20,899 nucleotides of DNA from Ignavibacteria bacterium. Its GTDB lineage: Bacteria; Bacteroidota; Ignavibacteria; Tepidaquicellales; Tepidaquicellaceae. The notes under the pieces were generated by a model. The model was given only the letters and a program-made list of their open reading frames with translations, was not told the DNA's origin and searched no databases. Shown one piece after another: positions 1 to 9,527 of this stretch; position 1 is the first letter of the stretch; each line of letters starts with the position of its first letter. The stretch covers positions 1 through 20,899 of the forward strand of contig JADJTX010000042.1 of assembly GCA_016710985.1 (NCBI GenBank). The letters run 5' to 3'. The position numbers were made by a program, and so were the translations under genes.

Positions 1-1277
1 ATTCTTTTTTGTTCGACCCACAGCTGAGTAATACTTTGCCTCTGCCATGGCGCTTTACGGAAAGCACCGAAGGTATCACTACTATGAATCGCGGAAGATG
101 GTATCCACAACTCACAAAACTTCATGATGGAACAGTTATAGCAATGTCCGGATATCCAGAAGAACCCTCAACCCTGAACGCACCGGAATTTACTGTGATT
201 ATTCCTCGAGCGATATGATCCAAGCACTCAAAATGGACACCATATTCAAGTATGCCGGATGGCTTGCAAATTCCATTGTATAATGGTGCATACGTAATTC
301 CGTTTGGATCCTGGAGAGGTGAAATTTTTTTATGATATGGTTGCATTCGGACCTCAACTGCCTGATTGGCATGGAGCTCATAGATTCAACCCTTTTGTTG
401 TGACCCAAATAAATTATTGGAATCCTGTCGGCTCACAATCAAAACCAATTCGATTGCATGGCTGTTCTGTATTGCTTCATATTAAATCTACAGATACAAA
501 CATGCGAATAATAAATATTGGAGGATTTGACAGTGCAACCAGCTGTGAAATGATTGAAATAGGAAGTGATCCCAACACAGATTGGGTGCCTGTCCCGGAT
601 ATGATGTATCCTCGACATGATTGTCCCAACTCAATGCTTCTTGCTGATGGATCACTTATCGTGATTGGAGGAGGTGATGCAGAAACTATAGTTTTAGTAC
701 CTGAAATACTGGACTATAGCAATCCTGATCCTACAAAGTGGGAATGGAGTCAATTAACAGATGCAGAAATGACTGTTCCAAGAAGATATCATTCTACCGC
801 TTTATTATTACCTAATGGAAAAGTTTGGGTTGGGGGCAGCAGGAAATATTCCGAACCTCAGAATTTTGAATTCGAGAATGATATGGAAAGGAGAATTGAA
901 ATATATACTCCGGGCTATTTACTTGAAGGTCCGCAGCCGGTAATTACAGCTGCTCCTTTTTGTTATAAATTACGACGAAGTATTTGGAGTTGCTTACGAT
1001 GTTACGGGCGAAACAACTCCTATAATTGATTCAATAGTTTTAATAAGTCTTCCTTCTGTCACGCATTGCTTTGACAGTAATCAAAGATATATAATATTAG
1101 ACTTTCCAAGCTTCTATAACATATGGAGTTTTAGATGTAACTGCGCCTTTAGACGGATACATTGCTCCTCCGGGTTATTACATACTTTTCCTTTTGCAGG
1201 ATAAATCGCAAAGTAGTTCAGGAGAAAAAAGAATTCCATCGATTGCAAGAATAATTAGACTTGAACCATCTTTATGA
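1..1277 (+). CDS. Copper radical oxidase-like protein (galactose/glyoxal oxidase family, C-terminal DUF1929), 5'-truncated and frameshifted
   Basis: The window opens inside this gene. Galactose and glyoxal oxidases (AA5) oxidise alcohols or aldehydes using copper and a Tyr-Cys cofactor and yield H2O2. Several family landmarks are visible. RWYPQLTKLHDGTV holds the Tyr at 102-104 that matches the cross-linked Tyr. RRYHSTALLLPNGKVW holds the Tyr-His copper pair at 787-792. THCFDSNQRY holds the C-terminal His ligand at 1064-1066. The tail, with APPGYYILF and PSIARIIRL, is the DUF1929 Ig-like domain. The cofactor Cys would lie upstream of the window. The frame breaks near 200, 330 (a T run), 960 and 1110, but the peptides either side of each break join into one protein. 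No T9SS tail is seen. The stop overlaps the next start as ATGA (1274-1277). Family assignment is firm; substrate is unknown. The breaks may be sequencing errors. Confidence 0.75.
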
Positions 1278-2819
1278 ATAAGTTTTTTAAGATAATAATT
1301 TTCATTACTATTTTATTGAGGTTAGATTCTGTTTATCCTCAAGTTTATATGCAATGGGTTGCCAGATATAATGTTGGATTTTCAGGTAATACCGGATTAG
1401 CTATAACGGCAGATGATACGGGTAATGTATATGTGACCGGAAACAGTCATGGCACTCTGACAAGACAGGATTTAGTTGTTCTAAAAATACTCTCAAAACG
1501 GAACTAACCTCTGGACAAGGAGGATTGCTGACACTTCGAATAATCATTTTATGTCGGGATTTGATATAGAGTTGGATGAACTATCTAATATAATTGTCGG
1601 AGGAACAGGAACTTTTAAATATGATCTGAATGGAAATTTAATATGGTTTAATATGAATGTAGGTTGCAATGTAATAGCTTTAGATAATATGGGAAATACA
1701 TATACTACAGCTGGAAATTTTTATTACGCAACAAGAAAAATTAGTTCATCCGGAGCAATTATATGGGAAGAATTTTATCCAAAGTTACAATTTATCGATC
1801 CGAACAGACCAAAGGATCTTTGTATAGATAAAGAAGGTAGAGTGTTGGTCACAGGACAATGCCGGGAAGAAACCGGGTCAATCAACGATTACGCAACAGT
1901 AAAGTATTCTAATTCCGGAGACCTAATCTGGGAGCGAAGATACAATGGAGGAAATGAAGATGCAGCATATGCCATAACAAGTGATGCCTCAAACAATGTT
2001 TATGTAACAGGATGGAACAGTAATATTACCACGGATATCTTAACTATAAAAATATTCTTCTGAAGGTGATACTGTATGGAAAGCTGTTTATAATGGGGGA
2101 GGATTTGATGTAGGATATGATATAGAAGTTGACTCACTTGGAAATGTTTATGTAGGCGGTGTTACAAATTCAAGTTCATATGTAACTATCAAATATGATA
2201 TTAAGGAAATCTTCTCTGGTCAAGAGTTCAATCGAGCCAATCAATCCCATATTTTCCAAAGCTAAAGCTCGACAGAAACAGGAATGTTTACATGTCCTTT
2301 GTATCTTACAGACCGGGTCCTTATTCTAATTATGCAGTAGTGAAATATGATAATGATGGCATTCAGCAATGGGTTGCTGAATATAATAACGGAGGTGTGT
2401 CTTTAAATTATATCTATGATATGGCATTGGATGCGGAGGATAATGTACTTGTTACCGGTCAAAGCGGCGGATCCATGGCTACAGTTAAATTTGTTCAAGA
2501 CCCAACTTCAATAAATCATATGTACAATATTACACCTGCGGAATATAAGCTTGAGCAGAACTATCCGAATCCGTTTAATCCTACTACTAAAATAAATTTC
2601 TCGATACCGAAACAAGGAAATGTAACATTGAAAATTTATGATGTTCTTGGAAAACAAGTTTTGACTTTAATAAATGAAATAAAGCAAATAGGGAATTATG
2701 AGGTTGAATTTAATGCCCGGCAGCATGGTCAGGACATTAACTTAGCTAGCGGAATTTATTTCTACAGAATTGAAAGCCGTGAGTTCACGGATATAAAACG
2801 GATGATTCTAATTAAGTAA
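1274..2819 (+). CDS. Secreted beta-propeller (SBBP-repeat-like) protein with T9SS C-terminal sorting domain, frameshifted
   Basis: The N-terminus MNKFFKIIIFITILLRLD followed by SVYPQ looks like a signal peptide cleaved after PQ. The body repeats a propeller-blade unit of the type D..GNVYVTG..., (T/V)KY...G...W...YNGG; examples are DDTGNVYVTGNS, KEGRVLVTGQC, ASNNVYVTGWN and AEDNVLVTGQS. This matches SBBP/delta-60 beta-propeller repeats. The last ~90 residues are a T9SS type A sorting domain (KLEQNYPNPFNPTT, LKIYDVLGKQV, ASGIYFYRI, final LIK). The product should therefore cross the outer membrane and be surface-anchored or released. Frames break near 1490, 2045 and 2200, each with clear continuation in another frame. 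The ATG overlaps the stop of the oxidase-like gene, so translation is probably coupled. Role beyond a surface protein is unknown. Confidence 0.75.
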
Positions 2820-2931
2820 AGACAATTATCAAAATTTCTTTCGCCGAGGTTGAGGTGATACATATACTATCGCCGGAGATTGAACTATCGTTGCCCTTTG
2901 TTGACCAAAAAAGTTTGATTTTATTATGTCC

Positions 2932-5900
2932 TTATTTTATCAAAACCATTCTTCTCGTAGAGATAAAACTTCCGGCTTCAAGTTTATAAAAATAAACCCC
3001 GCTTGAAAGATTACTTCCGTCAAATTTTATTTCATACCGCCCTGCTTCTTTTACTTCATTTACAAGAAGCAATATCTCTTCCGGTTATATCATAGACTTT
3101 AAGTTTTACAATTCCGGTAAGAGGTATCGAATAATATATCGTAGTTGCAGGATTAAACGGATTTGGATAATTCTGGTTAAGCTCATACTTCAGGGGAATT
3201 TCAATGCTTCCGGATCCCTTCATCTCGCTTCTCACACTCTTTGTTATCAGCATAAAGTCCTCCATTCTCCTGATTTCACGTTCATCTTTACTTACAGTTC
3301 GTGCTTCCAGTATATTGCGTTTGGCTTTATCCTCCTTAGTTTTATCCAGCTGTAGTGATTTCTCAAGGAGCAGATTTGCTTTTTCATCCGTGATTCCGTT
3401 CTCGCTTCGTATTTGCTTCTCAATCCTTTCCTTTCTCTTGTTTGATATCTTTCATATCTCTGTTTCATTCTGCTCAGCTTTGGATCGTCTTTTATTTTTT
3501 CATTAAGTCTGTTCATTACCTGCCTTTCATAATCTTCCTTTTGTAACTCGTAATTCACAATCTGAAATTGCTTCTCTCCTCCGCCGTCACCTGCTTCAAT
3601 AAGATCCTGTATCTCTTCATAATCCCATGAAGCTATGAGGCGTATATTTGGATCAGGGTGATTTAAAGCTAAAAACTCATATTCACTTTCAGCTTGATCC
3701 AATATCTCAAGCTCGATCTCTGCCATTCTGATAACATCTTCCGCATTTTCAGTAAATTCAATTTTACTTTCTAATTCGGTTACGGCTAACTTCTCCCTCA
3801 GATAATCTATAGCATCCTGATAAAGTGATTCCCTGTACATTTCAGAACTGCTTGTATCAAGAGCCTGATAACATCCATATAATTCATACACTATTTCAGA
3901 GTTATATGAGTATGAAGGATAATTGTCGAATAAATATTTATATGTTACTATCGCATCCTGAAATTGTAATAGATCTGCATTTGTCAATGCTTGTGTCCAT
4001 AACATATCAGCTCCGGTCATTACACTGCCGGTATTTCCGTTGCTCACCTTTATTGAATCGTAAAGCCCGCTTCCGAGATATGATACGCTCCAGCTTGATG
4101 TAGGAACTTCATACGAGCAGTCATAACTGCCGTTTAACGTTATGGCAGGCTCCGGAATAGTGTCCGCTGAAGCATATTCTTTTAAATAAATCTTTGACTC
4201 GTATGAGCCATTCCAGCAGTTCTCCTTGAATTATAGATAGTATGGGAGGAATCGATCCAGCCGTAAATGTGATAGGCAGAAGAATTATTTATACTAAAAT
4301 TGTTATTTCCAAAATCTGTTTTTGGAAGACCGGAAGATGAAAGCTGAATGTTATCAAGTTCTTCTGTATTTATTATATTAAAACCTCCCGTCCAGATTAA
4401 ATTTGATCCGGATTTATAATTCGAGAGATTTGGATAACAATGTCCGGCAAGGTGAATCCCTACATCCCGCGCTGCAATATTATTCTTATACATTCAGGAT
4501 AAGAGTTTACAAGATGAACAGCTATTGGGACGCCGGAAGATGTAAAATTATTTTTTACGATTCTTCCGTTGATCTTCATTCCGATAAGATTTACATTCGC
4601 AGCATTGTTGAAAGTATTATATGCAATATAGTAAGAGGAAATGCTTGAAATGTAATTGGCAAGCACAATTGAAGCTGAACCGTTATTAAAAGTATTATGA
4701 ATAATGTTCATGGTATATATGGTTCGGGTTCTTCTGCCTCAGGCGCGGTAGAGCCGATAGAACTGTTCTTCAGGTAAATTCCGGTAATATAATTAGACCC
4801 GGAGATACCGGCATAATGGAAAGTATTATCTTTAATTAATATTCTGTAATTATTTTCTCCATAAATACCTTATAGTCTCCGCCGGAAGGAACATTGAAAA
4901 TATTGTTCTGAATTATCCTTCTGTAATATGAAGCCCCTTCTGCATTAATAAAAGAAAGAGCAGTTTTGGCATTTTTGAATGTGCAGTTTTTGATAGTGTC
5001 GTGGGATGAATTTTCCATAACTATACCTTCCCAGGTCTTAGTCGAATCAAGTGAAGAAAACTCTGCCGAGTCTGCGATGAGCTTTGCATTGCTTCCGATA
5101 ATGATCTTTGAGCCGGATCCCATTTTGAGCTTTGAATAGGGTTTCATGATGAGAGCAGTTTCATTTCCGGTGAAGTTTAAAGTAACACTGTCGGGGATTT
5201 CCAACACCGCACTGTCAAGCAGGACTAATTGAATACTGTCTGCAAAGAAATGATCAGCGATAGCGCAGTTGATATTATATGATCCGCTTTCGAAAAATAA
5301 TTCTTCTTAAGCCGGAAAAGGTACCTTCTTCAATGATGTTAATTTCTCCTCCTTCATTACAGAAAGTTGAACCCTTTTAAATCTTATATCCGGAACCGGG
5401 TCCTAAATTTATCGTTCCCTTTCCTTTAAAGTAAGCGCGTTATATCCATCGACAATCAAATGGGAATTGGCTTTAAGTATTAACTCAGAAGAATCCTGAA
5501 CAATTAAATTATTAAAACCATTGACGGCAGGAATAATGTTAAAAGTATTTCCGGGATTGATCTTTAAGTATCCTTTGACAGGTATAAGAATATTCGTAGG
5601 GCTTTGTAAGAGGGTGTCTCTTGTTGAGATATTGTGATTAATTATTAAATTCATTCCTAAGTCACCGGAATTTTCGAAATCTGTTGCACCAAACTTAGTA
5701 GCATCCATTGGATAAGTAAGATAAGTTGAAAGTTCATTACTTGAAGTAAATGTCCCTTTATTTGGTATAAGAGGAGGAAGTTGTTGACCAGTTGCGGTAT
5801 CAATTCTACCTACTTGATCCCAAATTTTTATAGTTCTGCTGTGAAATCTAGTATCAGATATGGGAACTATCTGTTGTGCACCGGAAAAAAAAACATTAAC

Positions 5901-6422
5901 TGAATCTGGAGCGATTCCATCTAAATAAATGTATATATCCATTGCAAAGGGATAAAGATAATTTCCGATATTATAATCTCTATAATCTAAGTAATAACTT
6001 TGCGTATCCGATGTTAAAGGTGAATATAAATCCATTCTCCAAAGACCAAAACTAATACCAAAAACATTATTAGATGCTGAATAATAAGCCCCATCATCAA
6101 AATCAAATAATATATATTCATTTGTGAGCAAGCCATCAACTCCTCCGTTTATATAAATAGAATCCTGAAAAAGGGGCCATTGTGGTGGATTACCATCTCT
6201 TCTTGCTCGCGAGAAGCTATATTTATAGTTAAATTGAGGAGTGGTTGTAGTATATCCGCTAAAAATAGCACTAGCTGGATACAAAGACACTATTATATCA
6301 TTTTGCGAAAAATTTTTAATATAAAGTTCAGCATTTCCAATTCCATTTTGGGATTTTAAATTGAAATTTAGAATTGACAAATATGTAAAAAAAATAATTG
6401 ATAAAACTTTTAAACATTTCAT
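2932..6422 (-). CDS. Large T9SS-secreted right-handed beta-helix protein with TPR/coiled-coil segment, frameshifted
   Basis: The gene starts at 6422 with a signal peptide (MKCLKVLSIIFFTYLSILNF, then NLKSQ). About 1,160 residues are recoverable by following frame changes down to the stop at 2932. The first ~300 residues are unrecognised. Next comes a long parallel beta-helix region (roughly 5500-4200) with N/I/S-rich rungs such as DTIKNCTFKNAKTALSF and NIIHNTFNNGSASIVLANY, as in pectate-lyase-like and CSLREA-type adhesins. A helical TPR-like stretch (4050-3600) and a charged coiled coil (3600-3290) follow. The end is a T9SS sorting domain (LNQNYPNPFNPATT, KVYDITGR, SSGVYFYKLEAG, final LIK). 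Breaks lie near 5410, 5300, 5210, 4840, 4480, 4200, 3400 and 3070. It begins 10 nt after the upstream gene, so one operon is likely. An adhesin or matrix role is inference. Confidence 0.7.
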
Positions 6423-6432
6423 AAAATTTTTT

Positions 6433-7877
6433 TCATTTTAAAAAAATTACTTTTTTGATTAATGAAGAGTTTTCACTTTTAATTTGTACAAAATATATAC
6501 CACTAGATAAATCCAAGTTATCTGCATCAATTCTCTCGGTACTTATAGAATTTATTAGTATATTTGAAATTGAATAAATTTTTCTTCCTGAAATATCAAA
6601 TAAAGACACGTTAACGTTTTCCTTATTTCTTATATGAATTTTAATATTTAACATTGGATTAAAAGGATTAGGAAATACATCAACCTTTAAAAAATATTGA
6701 TCTATTATAGAATTATTATTTAAGATTTCTGTTGGTTCAAAATTTAAGTATTTATCCGTTCTTAGAACTAAAAAGTTTGCAAAATCCCAACTGGCTGTTT
6801 TGTATTGTCCGGTAATAATAAAACCTGTATCCTTAGAGTTATTTATAGTATAATAGCCTACATTACTTTCTGGATCATATTTATTGTATTTAATTTGGAT
6901 AAGGTTTCCTAATGAATCAATATTTACGAGTGTTCCAACATTATCGACATCATCTCCAACAGTTATTAAAAATTCTTTCTTTAGAGTTTTAATTAAGGAC
7001 AATACTCCAAAAAGACTGTCATTTAAATATGTTCTATAAAATATTGAATTACCACAACTGTCGATTTTTAAAATATAAAGTCCACCATGATTTGGTATAT
7101 CTTTTACAACGCCAATAGTAAAATAAGTTGACGGGGAAATCTGAGCTATTGAATATAGCCTAAAAAATAAAGCTCCAAACGGATTATAAATTCTTTTTTC
7201 CCAAATTAAATTACTGTTTGTATCTCTTTTACTGATAAAACTAGTAGAATCATTTTTCTGGCCTGTTGAGTAATAGCCATCATCTGAATTATAAAAACCA
7301 ATTTCTCCAAAGTTTTCGTTACAAGGTCTTGACCAGATAAGATTTCCATTAGTATCTAGCTTAGTTAAGTTCGGTAAAAAGTTGAACCAGTGAAGTAATC
7401 TCCATTAATTAATATTGTTTTCCCATTATCTACCAAACTAAGATTGAAAAATCCGGTAATGCCATTACTGAATGTTTTTTCCCAGATTAAATTTCCATCT
7501 GCATTAAATTTTAATATGTTACCGTCATTATTATTACTGCTTACAAATGTTATTAAAATATTACCACTGGACATTTCAATAGCCGAAGTAGGGTAATTAA
7601 AGATTACCGAGTCTCCATAATATTTTTGCCAAATGATATTCCCATAAACACTAAATTTTACTAAATATGTTTGTGAAATATAAAATCCAGTATTAATATC
7701 TATTACAGCTTTCTCTCCAACCATTAAATAATTTCCATCTATAGTTTGAAAAGCAGTAGTTGCAAAATCATCTCTCGGGCCACCGAATATCCTTTGCCAT
7801 GTGGTAGATTGAGGAAAAACAATATTTGATATACTCACTAAGATTAAAACAAAAAATATTTTCACCACACTACTCAT
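6433..7877 (-). CDS. T9SS-secreted delta-60/beta-propeller-like repeat protein, one frameshift
   Basis: The start at 7877 gives a signal peptide (MSSVVKIFFVLILVSISN, then IVFPQ). The mature part begins STTWQRIFGGPRDDFATTA, the typical first blade of delta-60/SBBP-like propellers. Repeated units of the form (Y/I)LVKF...GNIIWQKYYG, ILKFNADGNLIWEKTF and LTKLDTNGNLIWSR follow. The last ~75 residues are a T9SS sorting domain (VDVFPNPFNPMLNIKI, VSLFDISGRKI, LSSGIYFVQI, final FLK). The frame breaks once, at a T5 run near 7375, where TGSTFYR continues in another frame as LTKLDTNGN. Without this break the protein would be about 480 residues. It is the first gene of a minus-strand pair with the beta-helix protein. 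Its ligand and role are unknown. Confidence 0.75.
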
Positions 7878-7880
7878 ATC

Positions 7881-7909
7881 ACTTAAATTTTATTTAAGTA
7901 AACTTACTT
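7881..7909 (-). promoter_or_regulatory. Overlapping inverted repeats directly upstream of the 7877 start codon
   Basis: ACTTAAA (7881-7887) pairs with TTTAAGT (7893-7899) across a 5-nt loop. The same right arm also belongs to a second dyad, AAGTAA-AC-TTACTT (7896-7909). The two mutually exclusive pairings end 4 nt before the ATG of the T9SS gene pair. An operator or a leader hairpin is possible; AT-rich chance symmetry is also possible. Confidence 0.3.
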
Positions 7910-8083
7910 CATTTCGAATTAAGAATCAAAGAAGTTCATCTCTGTAATTTAGCACGCTATAAAATTACGGAATTAAATATTCATATAGTATGATCCGTGT
8001 CATGTTTTGAAGTATTTCGCAGTCACATTGCACGACCGGCAGCTTCCGGAGGACATGATATCCTCAGTGAATTTTTCCGGTAG

Positions 8084-8329
8084 TTAAATAGACTGTTCTT
8101 GTATCTCATTATAAGTTCGTTGAACGCTTCTTTCAAACAATTGAAGAACTTCGTCGTCTGAAAGATCTTTCATGACAGATAATTGATCTTTTGTGCACAT
8201 CCTGTAAAGGTGAGAGAAAATTAAATTATTATAGCTGGATTTTAAAAGAGAAAAGTTGTCTGCGGTAAATAGAGCAGAAGATGCCGCCGGATGAATATGA
8301 ACACTTCGCGGAAGAATGATGACATCTGA
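8084..8329 (-). CDS. Unrecognised 81-codon open frame, probably a gene fragment
   Basis: This frame is open from a stop at 8330-8332 to a stop at 8084, with no ATG near its 5' end; the first ATG lies within ...LYRMCTKDQLSVMKD. The peptide has normal protein composition: ILPRSVHIHPAASSALFTAD, then helical SYNNLIFSHLYRM, then acidic-amphipathic DLSDDEVLQLFERSVQRTYN. It looks like the C-terminal part of a larger protein whose start has been lost upstream, where the repeat array at 8432 begins. I do not recognise the family. Confidence 0.35.
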   Translation of the reverse strand, partial: SDVIILPRSVHIHPAASSALFTADNFSLLKSSYNNLIFSHLYRMCTKDQLSVMKDLSDDEVLQLFERSVQRTYNEIQEQSI

Positions 8330-8413
8330 CTAATATGTATAAACCTATGTGAGTTGATCTCTGACGCTATTATAAAGGATGCCGCATTCAAAATTTAGCT
8401 GCCTGTCTCTGAA

Positions 8414-8800
8414 ATGATGTTTATCATCAATGAAATAATGAACACCGACCGTGAAATAATGAACGCTGACACTCGTCAGAAATGCAGTGACACTCGTAAG
8501 AAATGTAGTGACGCTGATCAGAAATGCACTGACACCCGTCAGAAATACATTGACACTCGTCAGAAATGCAGTGACACTCGTAAGAAATGTAGTGACGCTG
8601 ATCAGAAATGCACTGACACTCGTCAGAAATACATTGACACTCGTCAGAAATGCACTGACACTCGTCAGAAATGCATTTACACTCGTCAGAAATTCACTGA
8701 CACCCGTCAGAAATACATTTACACTCGTCAGAAATGCAGTGGCACCCGTCAGAAATGCACTGACACTGATCAGAAATATGCTGACAGAGTAATTCCTTGA
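8414..8800 (+). CDS. Open frame made almost entirely of 7-residue repeats (array 1)
   Basis: A 128-codon frame from MMFIINEIMNTDREI runs through about 17 heptads of the type DTRQKCS/DTRKKCS/DADQKCT and stops shortly after the array. Because 21 is a multiple of 3 and the unit lacks stops in this frame, the frame may be open by chance. A second plus-strand frame across the array is also open. There is no signal peptide and no recognisable domain. Cys in nearly every heptad would be striking if the protein is made. Confidence 0.2.
   Translation: MMFIINEIMNTDREIMNADTRQKCSDTRKKCSDADQKCTDTRQKYIDTRQKCSDTRKKCSDADQKCTDTRQKYIDTRQKCTDTRQKCIYTRQKFTDTRQKYIYTRQKCSGTRQKCTDTDQKYADRVIP
8432..8782 (+). repeat. 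21-bp tandem repeat array 1 (~17 units)
   Basis: Fifteen well-matched units run from 8468 to 8782, consensus GAC ACT CGT CAG AAA TGC plus one variable codon. Two more degenerate units in register (8432-8473) are based on GAAATAATGAAC. All units are exactly 21 bp. Units 1-4 (8468-8551) recur as units 5-8 (8552-8635) with one difference, showing an 84-bp higher-order duplication. Most units contain the dyad TGAC-ACTC-GTCA; three variant units (8510, 8594, 8762) replace it with TGATCAG or CTGATCAG, also palindromic. There are no unique spacers, so this is not a CRISPR array. Confidence 0.9.
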
Positions 8801-8853
8801 ATTTTAATCTAAAATTAAGCCCCGCGGGAAAAAACTCGTTATCCAATTCTAGT

Positions 8854-9351
8854 TTACCGAAGAATCAATGAACTTTTCAGCATACGGGATTTAAATAAAA
8901 ATGAACTGTGCCTGTCATAAAACAGACATGTATAGCACGGCACTCCGGCAGCTCCCGCTATAATATTGACATTGTAATGCTTTATCGAAAAATCCTTTGT
9001 TTCTTTCACAATTTCACACTTTTGGTTCTTCCCGACCGGATTGATAGCTCTTCCATCAACCTTGATAGCTCTTCCATCAATCTTGATAACTCTTCCATCA
9101 ACCCTGATAGCTCTTCCATCAATCTTGATAGCTCTTCCATCAACGTTGATAACTCTTCCATCAACCTTGATAGCTCTTCCATCAACGTTGATAACTCTTC
9201 CATCAACGTTGATAACTCTTACATCAACGTTGATAACTCTTCCATCAACCCTGATTGCTCTTCCATCAACCCTGATAACTCTTCCATCAAACCGGATTAG
9301 CTCTTCCATCAACGATGATAATTCTTCCATCAACCCTGATAGACAGGTCAT
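8854..9351 (-). CDS. Open frame over array 2 with a non-repetitive C-terminus
   Basis: A 165-codon minus-strand frame reads the second 21-bp array as heptads (DGRVINV, DGRAIKV). It then continues into non-repetitive sequence (KHYNVNIIAGAAGVPCYTC, LFYDRHSSFLF). The non-repeat tail looks more protein-like than the repeat part. However, several frames on both strands are open across the array, so coding is uncertain. No family is recognised and no signal peptide is seen. Confidence 0.2.
   Translation of the reverse strand: MTCLSGLMEELSSLMEELIRFDGRVIRVDGRAIRVDGRVINVDVRVINVDGRVINVDGRAIKVDGRVINVDGRAIKIDGRAIRVDGRVIKIDGRAIKVDGRAINPVGKNQKCEIVKETKDFSIKHYNVNIIAGAAGVPCYTCLFYDRHSSFLFKSRMLKSSLILR
9040..9334 (+). 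repeat. 21-bp tandem repeat array 2 (14 units)
   Basis: Fourteen units of consensus TTGATAGCTCTTCCATCAA plus two variable bases, all 21 bp except one of 22 bp (9292-9313). A partial unit follows at 9335. Unit junctions form the dyad ATCAA-nn-TTGAT; where nn is CG the result is the perfect 12-bp palindrome ATCAACGTTGAT (for example 9139-9150). Unit edges vary (CC, TC, CG) while the arms stay nearly fixed. The unit is unrelated in sequence to array 1 but equal in length. Confidence 0.9.
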
Positions 9352-9527
9352 TGGTTTCGATAATTCGAATTACAAAGGTCCTCAGGACTTACGTCAGACG
9401 CAATTCATCCGAATGCATGTAATCAGCGAAGTTTTTAACCATTTAATTCTATTTAGAATCTTAATTCTAAAATAGGTAATTTTATAAAACAAATTTTTTC
9501 AACACAAACTACTATAACCTTCCTCAG

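Noticed and set aside
3204..3506. 100-codon plus-strand frame
   Set aside because: It lies antisense to the coiled-coil and sorting domain of the minus-strand T9SS protein, with Ser/Leu-rich shadow composition.
4403..4648. 81-codon plus-strand frame
   Set aside because: It is antisense to the beta-helix region; the opposite strand has the recognisable rungs.
8432..8782. CRISPR array
   Set aside because: The 21-bp units are contiguous with no unique spacers, and there are no cas genes; the same holds for the arrays at 9040 and 15016.
9041..9475. 144-codon plus-strand frame over array 2 (IALPSTL heptads)
   Set aside because: It is a phase-shifted reading of the array without flanking protein-like sequence or homology.
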